Origin: JAGMXM01 sp964458325
GTDB taxonomy: Bacteria > Verrucomicrobiota > Verrucomicrobiia > Limisphaerales > UBA1319
Length of the DNA stretch: 55,722 bases
NCBI GenBank assembly: GCA_964458325.1
Contig: CAYWIM010000018.1
Span: forward strand, 1 to 55,722
Direction of reading: 5' to 3'
Positions 1 to 8,450 of this stretch are shown here, piece by piece. The notes beneath the pieces are model-generated. The model saw only the letters and a program-made list of their open reading frames with translations. It made no database searches and had not been told where the DNA came from. Both the position numbers and the translations under genes were made by a program. Every line of letters starts with the position of its first letter. Within the stretch, counting starts at the first letter, position 1.

Positions 1-3
1 GGA

Positions 4-70
4 GGGAGAGGGGATTGTTCCAACGCCCGCCTCTCCCCGGCCCTCCCCTCCACTGGCGCGGAGGGGAGGG
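4..70. repeat. GC-rich double hairpin at the left edge
   Basis: Two adjacent inverted repeats are visible. GGGAGAGG (4-11) pairs with CCTCTCCC (30-37), and CCCTCCCCTCC (41-51) pairs perfectly with GGAGGGGAGGG (60-70) around an 8-nt loop. There is no T-tract, so it looks more like a dispersed intergenic palindrome than a classical terminator. A related but weaker C-run/G-run hairpin lies at 48281-48303. The rest of 1-236 shows nothing else I can support. Confidence 0.5.
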
Positions 71-236
71 AGAAGACGATCGACTGCCGGGGTGCAAGTG
101 GTCCAGCACACTGCATGGAAGCGGTTGCCCGGCACGCCGCCGCCTTGTCTCTCGAAAGCCTGCTCTTCTCATCGAGGCCGCGCCGCGGTGATTTCGGGCT
201 TGGGTGATTTGGGCTGGTTGTGGCTAAATCCCGGTC

Positions 237-1451
237 GTGCGTCGCAAGCGAAGATCGCCTCCTGTTCGCAGGAAGGGGAAGGGATCGGGATCCCTGTGGG
301 GCCTTCTGGCTGTCCTGTTTGTTCTGGCGGGCATGGGTGCGACGGGGTGGATCGTGTGGCAAGTGGTGCATCAGCCCGAGCCGGTTGCGCCCGAACCGGC
401 CCCGGCGCCGAGCCGGCTTCCGGCCCGAGTTCAGCCTCCGCGGCTGCCGCTCCCGAGCGCTTCCCAGCTGGCAATCCCCACTCCACCCAAGCCGGCGACT
501 CCCGTTCCGCCCAAGCCGGCTGTGGTTCGCACCTCGACGCCGATCGCCCAGATCGAGTCCTCGAATGCCCGGCCCGCCGATGTCCGCCCGCCTCCTCGAC
601 CCAAGCCGAGCACGTGGGAGCTGCAGATGGCGCTTGCGCGCCAAGGGATATCGGTCGGCTGCATCGATGGGCGGATCGGTTCGCAGACCCGCCAGGCGAT
701 CCGCGTGTTTCAGCGGCGCGAGAACCTGCCGGTGACCGGCGAGTTCGATGAGCGAACGGTGGATCGTCTGGATGTGGAGGGACCCGCCGTGGATCGATAC
801 ACGGTCACCGCCGCCGATCTGGACCGGCTGAAGCCCGTGCCCTCGACCTGGCTGGGAAAATCCCAGCAGGACCGGCTCGATTACGAGACGATCCTCGAGC
901 TGGTTTCCGAACGGGCGCACGCCCATCCCGATCTATTGCGCCAGCTCAATCCTGACGTGGATTGGGGCGCGATCAAGGCGGGCCATGCGATCGCGATGCC
1001 GCGCGTCCAGGACCCGCCGCTGGCCGCGCCCGCCTCCTGGGTTTCGATCCGGCTGGCCCAGCGCGTCCTCCAGGTCTATGACACGCGCAGCAACCTGGTG
1101 GCCCACTTTCCCTGCAGCATCGCCCTGCGCCTGGACAAGCGTCCGATCGGCGAGTTCCATGTCACCGGCGTCGTGCGCAGTCCGGATTACCTTTTCCATC
1201 CCGAGGTCTTTCCCGAATCCGCCGAGGGGCGCCGGCTCCAGCGCAAATTGCGGATCCCGCCTGGCCCGAACAACCCGGTGGGCGTGGTTTGGATCGGCCT
1301 GAGCCGTCCCGGCTACGGCATCCATGGCACGCCCCATCCGGAATCCGTCGGCCGGACCGAGTCGCACGGCTGCTTTCGCCTGGCGAACTGGAACGTCGAT
1401 TACCTCGCGAAGATGGTCGCGCCCGGCACGCGAGTGCTCATCGAGCCGTAA
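237..1451 (+). CDS. L,D-transpeptidase (YkuD) with peptidoglycan-binding domain
   Basis: A 404-aa envelope protein predicted to cross-link or anchor peptidoglycan. Residues 1-20 are basic, 21-44 form one membrane anchor, and 45-125 are a Pro/Ala-rich linker. Residues 127-178 resemble a PG_binding_1 domain. Residues 187-256 look LysM-like, with 'LRQLNPDVDW' and 'IKAGHAIAMP'. The YkuD catalytic domain runs from about 268 to 404, with H363 in 'GIHGTPHP' and the active-site block 'SHGCFRL' (His377, Cys379). The start is GTG; no in-frame ATG precedes the membrane segment. It is convergent with the next gene, and their 3' ends overlap by 14 nt. All catalytic residues seen are intact. The family call is firm, while the exact substrate cross-link (3-3 or lipoprotein attachment) is not readable. 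Confidence 0.9.
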   Translation: MRRKRRSPPVRRKGKGSGSLWGLLAVLFVLAGMGATGWIVWQVVHQPEPVAPEPAPAPSRLPARVQPPRLPLPSASQLAIPTPPKPATPVPPKPAVVRTSTPIAQIESSNARPADVRPPPRPKPSTWELQMALARQGISVGCIDGRIGSQTRQAIRVFQRRENLPVTGEFDERTVDRLDVEGPAVDRYTVTAADLDRLKPVPSTWLGKSQQDRLDYETILELVSERAHAHPDLLRQLNPDVDWGAIKAGHAIAMPRVQDPPLAAPASWVSIRLAQRVLQVYDTRSNLVAHFPCSIALRLDKRPIGEFHVTGVVRSPDYLFHPEVFPESAEGRRLQRKLRIPPGPNNPVGVVWIGLSRPGYGIHGTPHPESVGRTESHGCFRLANWNVDYLAKMVAPGTRVLIEP

Positions 1452-2478
1452 GGGTCTGTGCAAAATCGGAAGTAATTTTTGCACAGACCCTAAGGGAATC
1501 GATCGACCGCCAGACATCGGCCAGGCGCCGCGGATGGACGAGGTGCGCCTCGGCGTCCTCGCCGGCATAGCCCCAGATGTGGAGATTCCCCACGTCCAAT
1601 CGGGTTCGCAACGGATAGCGAGGATCGGCTGCCGCGGCGCAGGAGGCGTGCGCCACCGGCGCGCTCTTCACACCCAGCGCGTCCGCAAGCGCCGCCGCGC
1701 ACTCGAAGGTGCTGGCGAAGGACTCGGTGGGGATCGCCGAATGTGTGAAGACGAACACCTTCTCGCCTCGCATGGCCGCTCGAGCAAACCATTCCCAGGA
1801 TCGGATATGGTCAGGTTCAACCCGGCGCGTGCCGGATTTGTCCAGATCTTGCGCCAGCCCTCCATACAGCGAATCGGATAGCACAATCCGACGGATCTTC
1901 TCGCGGGCAGCCGGTTGCTGGACCAGCTCGCGCACGGCTCCGTACCCGGCGCTGAAGCTCGACACGTCGATCCACGCGATGGCGGGCCAATGGGCATCCC
2001 GTTTCTTCAGCTCCGATTCGATGCGGGCGATCAGCCGAGTCCAGGTCGCTGGATCTTCGAATGGCGCGCGATACCGGGATGAGCCCGCACCCAGGTAGAT
2101 TGAAGCCAGCGGGAAGGTGTAACCAGCCCGGAGGTGTTCCCCGATCGCCAGCCAGTCGGCGGTGTGGAAATGAACGGCTAATCGGCCGTGGTTTCCGGGG
2201 GCGTCGCATCCGGTCGGCAACCACAAGATGACCGGCACGCCCGATTCCTCGAGGGCCAGCCGGTCGCCCGGCCAGGGGGCCTGGGGCGGCGCCACTTGTC
2301 TTGGCGACATCGCCGGCGGCTCGATTCCCGCCGCCGTGTTCGTCGCGAAGCTGGCCGCGTGGGCCGCACTGAGAACGAGGAACAGGAAACCCGCCAGCAC
2401 GGCTGAAATCCACCCGTCTGCGAGCCCATGATGCCCGAGCGGATCACGTTCTCGAGGGAGTGTGCATCGGATTTCCAT
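1438..2478 (-). CDS. secreted alpha/beta-hydrolase-like protein
   Basis: 346 aa, with an N-terminal hydrophobic signal segment at about residues 24-42 ending in 'AAHAAS'. The core resembles an alpha/beta hydrolase: strand 'VPVILWLPTG' near residue 81 and a nucleophile-elbow-like 'SSFSAGYGAV' with Ser176. This is S-x-S-x-G rather than G-x-S-x-G. 'RRIVLSDSLYGG' follows, and a late His is in 'GNLHIWGYAG'. It could be an esterase or peptidase; I cannot name the substrate. Residues from about 330 ('RVCAKITSDFAQ') are encoded by the palindrome at 1451-1491 and end at a stop just beyond it. The C-terminus is therefore repeat-derived and may not be ancestral. The ATG start at 2478 places the signal peptide about 20 residues in. 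Confidence 0.65.
   Translation of the reverse strand: MEIRCTLPRERDPLGHHGLADGWISAVLAGFLFLVLSAAHAASFATNTAAGIEPPAMSPRQVAPPQAPWPGDRLALEESGVPVILWLPTGCDAPGNHGRLAVHFHTADWLAIGEHLRAGYTFPLASIYLGAGSSRYRAPFEDPATWTRLIARIESELKKRDAHWPAIAWIDVSSFSAGYGAVRELVQQPAAREKIRRIVLSDSLYGGLAQDLDKSGTRRVEPDHIRSWEWFARAAMRGEKVFVFTHSAIPTESFASTFECAAALADALGVKSAPVAHASCAAAADPRYPLRTRLDVGNLHIWGYAGEDAEAHLVHPRRLADVWRSIDSLRVCAKITSDFAQTLTAR
1451..1491. repeat. 41-nt palindrome, full copy of a dispersed repeat (copy A)
   Basis: The arms AGGGTCTGTGCAAAA (1451-1465) and TTTTGCACAGACCCT (1477-1491) are a perfect 15-bp inverted repeat around an 11-nt centre. It begins on the last base of the transpeptidase stop codon and lies inside the 3' end of the convergent gene. 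Half of it plus the centre recurs at 33228-33258 and 55615-55645. It could fold as a hairpin in either transcript, so a terminator-like or mRNA-end role is possible. Only the sequence symmetry is observed. Confidence 0.85.
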
Positions 2479-2516
2479 GGATCGAGCCGGATGGACGCGT
2501 CAAGCGGGGCCGCGGA

Positions 2517-4847
2517 TCAGTTCGTGGCGGGCAGGATCTGGACGCAATCGGCGTGGACCAATCCGTCGGCGCCCTCGGTGGCCAGCACCAAGGCATGAGG
2601 CCCGCCCGCGGCGAACTCGAACACGCCGATCGAATGGAATCCGTAGGGATCCGTCGATTCCTGGCGCTGGTTGAGGCGGAGGGTGACGAGGGGATGTCCT
2701 ATTCGTTCGAGGGTGCATGCCGTTCGAGTGGATCGATTCTCGTGGGTCTGCCATGCGACTCGCACCTCGTAACGTCCGGCCGCCGGCACCGCGAACTCGA
2801 AACGCGCCTCGGCATTCGGTCCAGCGCGATGGTAGCGATATCCGTCGCCGATATAGCGGGCCAGGCCTTCGCCGAAGGTCCAGTCGCCCTTCAGCCGCGC
2901 CTTGGTTTCGTCGATGACGATCCCGGGCAATGCGGATGCCTCGACGTATTCGGCCTTGCCAGGATTGCCGGCTGTTTTCGGGCCGAAAGGGGCCACCGGC
3001 GGGATGGCCGGATCGCGAGCGAGCGGGCCGTCGATTCGATCGCGCCTCATCGCGCCCGGCTGCTCGAGCAGCTCGGCCATCTGCGCCCAGTAGAGGGTGT
3101 ATACCTGGCGGGGATCGACACCCTCCTTCACACAGACATAAGCGGCTTTGCCGACGACTTCTCCCATCATGCCGCCGGTGCGCATGACCCGGATCGTGCC
3201 CAGCGCCTCGTGGGTCACGCTGGCGCATCGGCCCGCCATGAAGAGGTTGGGCACATTCGTCGAATAAAAGCAGCGATACGGCACGGGATAACCGTTGAGC
3301 CGGTCCACGCCTGCCCCGAACTCCGCCCTCGAGATAAAGGGATTTTCCGGGAATTTCTTCGCGTATTGCTCTTTGGGGTAATGGAGGTCGATGCTCCAGG
3401 TGGTGGGCACGCAGCCGTCGGGGAACTCGCGGCGGCTGACGATGTCCTCCTGGCTCAACAGGACGTCGCCCACCAGCCGGCGCGACTCGCGCGGCCCTCC
3501 GAACGACGCGACCCATTTGAGCGTGGCGCGCGCGTATTTCTCCTTGTCCGCCCCCTGTTTGAGGGCGGAAAACGCGCCGTAAACCGCCCGCAAATTCCAG
3601 TCCCGGATCCGCTCGAGGTCGTCCATTGCATGCTGGTCGAACCCGGATTCCCAGAACCATTCGCCCTTGAAGAAGGGGCGTTCATCGAGGAGCGAGCGGC
3701 TCTTGGCCGGGTTGGGGAAATCGCCCGGTTCGAGCGCGAGCGCCCAGGGGGTTGGCGGCCAGGGGGGCGGGGTTTCTTCGTCCTGGATGTACCACATGTT
3801 GGACATCCCCATCCGGCCCCGGGGAGACATGTCGTACAGCGCGCCGACTAGATGCCCGACCACCGCATGCCCCGTGCAATCGCTGAAAAGCCGGCCCCGG
3901 AACCTTCGCTCTCGGCCGGATCGGACATCCAGGCCAATCACCGTCAGGATCCGATGCGTGGCGGGATCGAGCTCGACGCGGTGAACGTAATGTCCCAGGA
4001 AAAGGGAGAGATTCTTCTCGCGGCGGGCGATGGCCTCCTTTTTCGCGTCGCCGAACTGCTCGGCCACTCCGGGCGAATCCTGCGCGTGATCGCCGAACTC
4101 CTCGACGATCTCGCCGATGCGCGGGTATTTGCCGCGCATGGTGTTTCCTTGAGCCCAGACACGGACCTCGCTGCTCCCGTTGCCGCCGAGCACGAAACGG
4201 TCCTGGACCAGGGCCACCCGCAGGGACTGCCGCGCCGCGGAGATGGCGGCGGCCAGGCCCGCATAGCCTCCGCCCACCACCACCAGATCGTAATCGCCGG
4301 CGTCCTCGGGGCCGCTTTCGTTCCCGAGCCATTTGGGGCGGGCGCTGGCCAGTGCCTCGCCCTCCGGCGGGCGAAACGCCGGATCGTCGCTCAACAGGAT
4401 CGCGTCGCATCGGCCGTCGAAGCCGGTCAGGTCGTGCAATGCCACCAGGGCCGGGCCGTCGTCCAAGCTCACCGTGCCGGCCTCCTGCCAATGCCAATCG
4501 GCGCCTTCGCTGCCGAGCGCGCGGGAAACCGATCGTCCGTTCACCCGCAGCTCGAATCGCCCAGGTGCGCCCGGAGCATTCCAATGGGCCACCCAATCCT
4601 TGGTGCGAACCCAAGCTCGATACGGGCCCGCCCGGGGAATCGAGACGGTCGTCCGTGCGTCAGCCACCGGCCGTCCCAGGCCATGGGCCAGCAGATACGG
4701 CGATCCCACCAGATGTACGAACTGGGTGTCCAAAGTCCACCCGCCCGGGTCGGTAAAGGACTCCGCCTCGATAAAAACAGGGTCCGCCGCCGCCAGTGTC
4801 GAGGCGGCCGCCATCGCCAGCGACATGAGGATGAAATTCGGTTTCAT
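2517..4847 (-). CDS. secreted FAD-dependent oxidoreductase with flanking carbohydrate-binding-like domains
   Basis: 776 aa. A signal peptide (1-21, cut near 'LAAA-DP') is followed by a beta-sandwich region at about 25-155 ('RAWVRTKDW', 'RFELRVNG'). An FAD_oxidored (PF12831-type) domain then starts with the dinucleotide-binding 'VVVGGGYAGLAAA' at about 190 (G192, G194, G197) and 'LGGNGSSEVRV'. A second FAD-contact region is 'NLFMAGRCASVTHEALG'. The last 130 residues ('RYIGDGYRYHRAGPNAEARF', then 'RYEVRVAWQTHENRS') look like a golvesin/Xly-type beta-sandwich. This layout is common in exported planctomycete and verrucomicrobial proteins thought to act on polysaccharide-linked substrates. The substrate is unknown. 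It stands alone, downstream of the SUF operon with a 104-nt gap and its own promoter candidate. Confidence 0.8.
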   Translation of the reverse strand: MKPNFILMSLAMAAASTLAAADPVFIEAESFTDPGGWTLDTQFVHLVGSPYLLAHGLGRPVADARTTVSIPRAGPYRAWVRTKDWVAHWNAPGAPGRFELRVNGRSVSRALGSEGADWHWQEAGTVSLDDGPALVALHDLTGFDGRCDAILLSDDPAFRPPEGEALASARPKWLGNESGPEDAGDYDLVVVGGGYAGLAAAISAARQSLRVALVQDRFVLGGNGSSEVRVWAQGNTMRGKYPRIGEIVEEFGDHAQDSPGVAEQFGDAKKEAIARREKNLSLFLGHYVHRVELDPATHRILTVIGLDVRSGRERRFRGRLFSDCTGHAVVGHLVGALYDMSPRGRMGMSNMWYIQDEETPPPWPPTPWALALEPGDFPNPAKSRSLLDERPFFKGEWFWESGFDQHAMDDLERIRDWNLRAVYGAFSALKQGADKEKYARATLKWVASFGGPRESRRLVGDVLLSQEDIVSRREFPDGCVPTTWSIDLHYPKEQYAKKFPENPFISRAEFGAGVDRLNGYPVPYRCFYSTNVPNLFMAGRCASVTHEALGTIRVMRTGGMMGEVVGKAAYVCVKEGVDPRQVYTLYWAQMAELLEQPGAMRRDRIDGPLARDPAIPPVAPFGPKTAGNPGKAEYVEASALPGIVIDETKARLKGDWTFGEGLARYIGDGYRYHRAGPNAEARFEFAVPAAGRYEVRVAWQTHENRSTRTACTLERIGHPLVTLRLNQRQESTDPYGFHSIGVFEFAAGGPHALVLATEGADGLVHADCVQILPATN

Positions 4848-4853
4848 GGTTGA

Positions 4854-4882
4854 ATCTTATATCGAACGGCGAAATTCGACAA
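4854..4882 (-). promoter_or_regulatory. candidate promoter of the FAD oxidoreductase
   Basis: On the minus strand a -35-like TTGTCG (4882-4877), a 17-nt spacer and a -10-like TAAGAT (4859-4854) are visible. The predicted start would fall at or next to the ATG at 4847, giving little or no leader. Each hexamer matches the sigma-70 consensus at 4 of 6 positions, so support is modest. Confidence 0.3.
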
Positions 4883-4951
4883 CGCCGGCATCGGGGGGGT
4901 GGCCTGCAGCAATGGGCAGGCTGCGCCCCCCGCGCGGCGGTCGATGAAACG

Positions 4952-6223
4952 TCACGCAGCACCGCGGTTGAAGTATTGTTGAATGATCCCGAGCACCTCG
5001 ACCAACCGATCCACTTCCGACCGCTGGTTATAGAAATAAAAGCTCGCTCGGACGGTCGAGTCCAATCCCAGCTTCCGCATCAGAGGCTGGTTGCAGTGGT
5101 GTCCGCCGCGCAAGGCCAGGCCGTAATGGTCGGCCATGGTCACCACATCATGCGCATGGACGTCGCGCAGATGAAAGCTGACCAGGCCGGCCCGCCCGCG
5201 CAACGGGCCCAGGATCCGGATGCCGGGCAGGGTCGAGAGCCGCTCGAGCGCGTAAGCGCCCAGCGCCTGATCGTGCTCGAAGATCCGCCCGCGTCCCAGC
5301 CGATCGAGGTAATCCATGGCCGCATGCAGCCCGATCGCGCCCGCGATGTTCGGAGTGCCGGCCTCGAACATGTGGGGCGGTTCTTTCCACGTGCTTTCGC
5401 GGTAGGCCACGCTCAGGATCATCTCGCCGCCTCCCTGGTAGGGATCCATCTCCGCCCATCGCTCCGGTCTTCCGAACAACACGCCGATCCCGGTCGGCCC
5501 GCAGATCTTGTGCCCGGAAAACGCGAGAAAATCGCAGCCCAGCGATTGGACATCCACCGGCATGTGCCCGGCGCTTTGCGCGGCATCCACCAGGGTCGGA
5601 ATCCCGCGCCGTCGAGCTTCGCGGCACAAGTCGGCAGCCGGGTTCACCGTCCCCAGGGTGTTGGACACGTGGGTGAAGGCGAACAGGCGGACGCTCGAGG
5701 ACAGAGATGCATCGAGCTTGTCGAGATCGAGCAGCCCTTCGTCGCCGGTCACGGGGACGAACTCGAGCCGGGCGCCGGTCTGCCGGGCGACCATCTGCCA
5801 CGGCACCAGGTTGCTGTGATGCTCCATCTCGGTCAGCAGGATCACGTCTCCGGCGCCCAGGCGCCGCCGTCCCCAGGCCTGCGCCACCAGGTTGATCCCC
5901 TCCGTGGTCCCTCGAGTGAACACGATATCCTCGGCCCGGCCGGCGTTGATGAATCGGGCGGCTCGCTCGCGAGCGCCCTCGTAGCCGGTGGTGGCCCGGT
6001 TGCTCAGCTCATGAATGCCGCGGTGGACGTTGCTGTTGTCGCGCTCGTAGTAGCGCTGCATGGCCTCGAGCACGACTCGGGGTTTCTGGCTGGTCGCGGC
6101 GTTGTCGAGGTAGACAAGCGGGTGTCCGTGGACCTGCTGATCGAGCGCGGGGAAATCGCCCCGGACGCTCTCGAGATCGAGATCCTGGTTCGCCGCGCTC
6201 GTGTTGCACAAGTTCGCTGTCAT
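4952..6223 (-). CDS. sufS: SufS cysteine desulfurase
   Basis: PLP-dependent group II cysteine desulfurase that takes sulfur from cysteine for Fe-S assembly. Numbered from the upstream GTG, it shows 'EMEHHSNLVPWQ' (His stacking on PLP), 'VDAAQSAGH', the Schiff-base lysine in 'SGHKICGPTG' (K245), and the catalytic cysteine in 'RGGHHCNQPL' (C383). The latter is typical of the SufS-type flexible loop. 'RASFYFYN' closes the substrate pocket. I chose the ATG at 6223 (423 aa); an in-frame GTG at 6241 would add six residues. It is the last gene of the SUF operon, 36 nt after the sufT-like gene. A SufU partner upstream fits SufS/SufU sulfur transfer. Confidence 0.95.
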   Translation of the reverse strand: MTANLCNTSAANQDLDLESVRGDFPALDQQVHGHPLVYLDNAATSQKPRVVLEAMQRYYERDNSNVHRGIHELSNRATTGYEGARERAARFINAGRAEDIVFTRGTTEGINLVAQAWGRRRLGAGDVILLTEMEHHSNLVPWQMVARQTGARLEFVPVTGDEGLLDLDKLDASLSSSVRLFAFTHVSNTLGTVNPAADLCREARRRGIPTLVDAAQSAGHMPVDVQSLGCDFLAFSGHKICGPTGIGVLFGRPERWAEMDPYQGGGEMILSVAYRESTWKEPPHMFEAGTPNIAGAIGLHAAMDYLDRLGRGRIFEHDQALGAYALERLSTLPGIRILGPLRGRAGLVSFHLRDVHAHDVVTMADHYGLALRGGHHCNQPLMRKLGLDSTVRASFYFYNQRSEVDRLVEVLGIIQQYFNRGAA

Positions 6224-6259
6224 GCACGGGAAGGAATACACCCAGCTGGGCCGCCGCCG

Positions 6260-6586
6260 CTACATCAAACCCAGCTCCAGCCGCGCGGCATCGGTCAGCA
6301 TCGCCTGGGTCCATGGCGGATCCCAGACGAGATCGACCTGGGTCTCCGTCACGCCGGGCAAGGCGCGAATGCGGCTCTCGACGTCGGCGCGCAGCACATC
6401 CGCCATGCTGCACCCGGGCGTGGTGAGCGTCATCTTGACTTCGACCCGGCGGCCGCCATCCGGCAGCGGTTTCAAAACGCAGCTGTAAATCAGGCCCAGA
6501 TCCACGATGTTCACCGGGATCTCCGGATCATACACCTTCCGGATCTCGTCCCAGACGGCCTGCTCGGTCAGTTCGCCCGGATTCAT
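6260..6586 (-). CDS. sufT: SufT-like DUF59/MIP18-family iron-sulfur assembly factor
   Basis: 108 aa, DUF59 family. 'YDPEIPVNIVDLGLIY' (residues 19-34) and 'TTPGCSMADVL' with Cys59 are the family hallmarks, followed by 'VDLVWDPPWTQAML'. SufT-type proteins help mature Fe-S proteins and are common in suf operons. An ORF extending to 6628 exists, but it would run into sufU. The ATG at 6586 lies 7 nt past the sufU stop and is the better start. Confidence 0.88.
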   Translation of the reverse strand: MNPGELTEQAVWDEIRKVYDPEIPVNIVDLGLIYSCVLKPLPDGGRRVEVKMTLTTPGCSMADVLRADVESRIRALPGVTETQVDLVWDPPWTQAMLTDAARLELGLM

Positions 6587-6593
6587 TGGTGGC

Positions 6594-7046
6594 TCACTCG
6601 GTGGAGACAGGGGCGGCCGGCGCGTCATCGCCCAAGGCGTTCAGGACCGCCCGCCAGGGCAAGATCGCGCACTTGACCCGCGCCGGAAACTGGTGCACGC
6701 CCGCGAACGCGATCAGCTTTTGCGACATGTCCGGATCGACTTTGCCCGTGGTCACCATCCGCAGATACTCCTCGAACAGATGCCGGGCCTCGGCGCGCGT
6801 CTTGCCCTTGAGATTGGCGGTCATGAGGGATGCGGCGGCCTTCGAGATGGCGCAGCCCGATCCCTGGAACGTCACGTCCGCGATCCGATCCCCTTCCATC
6901 TTGATGTAGACCGTCACCTGGTCGCCGCACAGGGGATTGTTCCCCTCGATGATGCGGGTGGCGCCCTCGAGCTTGTGATAGTTCCGGGGGTTCCTGCTGT
7001 GATCCAGGATGACCTCCTGATAGAGATCGTCGAGATGGCTGCTCAT
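6594..7046 (-). CDS. sufU: SufU sulfur-transfer / scaffold-like protein
   Basis: 150 aa, IscU/SufU fold. Ligand residues are present: Cys40 and Asp42 in 'NPLCGDQV', Cys65 in 'GSGCAISKA', and Cys126 in 'RVKCAILPW'. The insert between the second and third cysteines (about residues 84-104) is the feature that separates SufU from IscU. SufU proteins bind zinc and accept persulfide from SufS. The start at 7046 overlaps the sufD stop as ATGA, so translation is probably coupled. A longer upstream in-frame extension is rejected because it lies wholly inside sufD. Confidence 0.93.
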   Translation of the reverse strand: MSSHLDDLYQEVILDHSRNPRNYHKLEGATRIIEGNNPLCGDQVTVYIKMEGDRIADVTFQGSGCAISKAAASLMTANLKGKTRAEARHLFEEYLRMVTTGKVDPDMSQKLIAFAGVHQFPARVKCAILPWRAVLNALGDDAPAAPVSTE

Positions 7047-8434
7047 GAAAGCTCCTTGGCGGCCGCGGGCGATCCGGTGGCCGGCGCTTCGAGGGACTCG
7101 AACCACGCCATCACCTCGCGGTCCAGCCGCTCGCGCCACGCCTCGACCGATACCCGATCGAGGATGTCTCCCGCAAATGCGTGCATCAACAGCCGCCGCG
7201 CGCCCGGCTCATCGAGCCCGCGCGCCCGGAGGAAAAAGAGGGCGTCGGCATCGAGCTGCCCCACCGTTGCGCCATGGGTGCACCGAACATCGTCCGCAAA
7301 GATCTCGAGCTGCGGCTTGGTGTGCACCATGGCGTCCTTGGAAAGGAGCAGGTTGCGGTTGGTCTGTTTGGCGTCGGTCTTCTGGGCGCCGGAGCGCACC
7401 ATGATCTTGCCGTTGAAAACCCCCCGTGCCCGGCCATCGAGGATGCCGTGGTAATGCTGATGGCTTCCGCAATGGGCGGCGGCGTGATCGATGGTGGTGT
7501 GGTGATCCACAATCTGCTCGCCCATTCCCAAATAGAGCCCGTTGAACAAGGTCTCCCCGCCTTCCCCCTCCATCCGGGATCGGAAATCGTGGCGGGCCAG
7601 GCGCGCGCCTGCCGAAATCGAGTGGGACGTAAACCGCGCTCGAGGTCCCAGCCGGGCCTGGACCGACGCCACGTGGACCGCATCGATGCCTTCCGCCTGC
7701 CATCGGCCATGCTCGACGATCGCACCCTCGCCTGCCGCCAGTTCGGTCATCACATTGGTCACATACGCCCCGGCCCCGGCCGATTCATAGTGCTCGATGA
7801 TCTTAATGCGGCTTCCGGGGCGGGCAATCCACAAATGGTGGAGGTGAAACGTCGCCTCGAGCCCGCGGCCGGTTGCCAGGTGGATCACATGAATGGGTTC
7901 AGGCACGTCCACGCCGGCGGCGACCTCGACCACGGCGCCGTCCTCGAAAAAGGCCATGTTGAGCGCGGCCAGCCCATGGTCGACAACCTCGGCGCAGCCG
8001 AACAGATGCGGTTCCAAGCCGGGTTCCGGCAGCCTCATCACCTCCGCCAAGGAGCGAATGCGCACGCCGTCCGGCAGCCCCTCGAGGCGGGACCATGCCG
8101 GCGCCATGAATCCGTCCACGAACACCAGCCGCAGGCTCGCCTCCGCGGCGGCCCGCGGCGGCAGGAGATCGGCTGGCAGCGGACCCTTGGCCGGCTCGAG
8201 CGCCGGCTGAAACGGCAGACGCTCGAGGGCCGCCGCGCTCGTGAAGCGCCACTCCTCCTGATCCGGCCGGGGCATCCCGTGCTCCTCGAACAGCGACCAG
8301 CCTCGGCGGCGCAGCGCAGCCAGCCACGGAGGGGCGGCCGCCGACTCCCGCCGCTGCAGCTCCTCGAAGGACGCGCGCCACGCGTTCAGATCGCCGTTTG
8401 TGCCGGGCATCGCGGTGGAAATCGCGGGTGTCAT
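7043..8434 (-). CDS. sufD: SufD, Fe-S scaffold subunit
   Basis: 463 aa, SufBD family. The N-terminal helical part includes 'RPDQEEWRFTS', matching the 'P..k.E.Wr.t' signature. The beta-helix core includes 'FLHHLWIARPGSRIKIIEHY'-type repeats (seen here as 'FHLHHLWIARPGSRIKI'). The C-terminus has 'HCGSHQHYHGILDGRARG', 'NRNLLLSKDA' and 'HGATVGQLDADALFFLRARG', with the conserved His near 'CTHGATVG'. SufD pairs with SufB and SufC in the SufBC2D scaffold. It lies 16 nt after sufC and overlaps sufU by 4 nt. Confidence 0.95.
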   Translation of the reverse strand: MTPAISTAMPGTNGDLNAWRASFEELQRRESAAAPPWLAALRRRGWSLFEEHGMPRPDQEEWRFTSAAALERLPFQPALEPAKGPLPADLLPPRAAAEASLRLVFVDGFMAPAWSRLEGLPDGVRIRSLAEVMRLPEPGLEPHLFGCAEVVDHGLAALNMAFFEDGAVVEVAAGVDVPEPIHVIHLATGRGLEATFHLHHLWIARPGSRIKIIEHYESAGAGAYVTNVMTELAAGEGAIVEHGRWQAEGIDAVHVASVQARLGPRARFTSHSISAGARLARHDFRSRMEGEGGETLFNGLYLGMGEQIVDHHTTIDHAAAHCGSHQHYHGILDGRARGVFNGKIMVRSGAQKTDAKQTNRNLLLSKDAMVHTKPQLEIFADDVRCTHGATVGQLDADALFFLRARGLDEPGARRLLMHAFAGDILDRVSVEAWRERLDREVMAWFESLEAPATGSPAAAKELS

Positions 8435-8450
8435 AGCCGGTTTCCAGGGT

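Noticed and set aside
1451..1491. Classical Rho-independent terminator
   Set aside because: The stem is strong, but the T-run sits inside the stem rather than after it, so it was filed as a repeat; a terminator-like role remains possible.
2460..3851. 463-codon plus-strand open frame opposite the FAD oxidoreductase
   Set aside because: No domain is recognisable, and the opposite strand has a complete FAD-binding motif and signal peptide.
4850..6676. 608-codon plus-strand open frame opposite sufS and sufT
   Set aside because: It lies opposite clearly conserved SUF genes and reads as Arg/Gly/Pro-rich sequence with no family motifs, the usual effect of high GC on the reverse strand.
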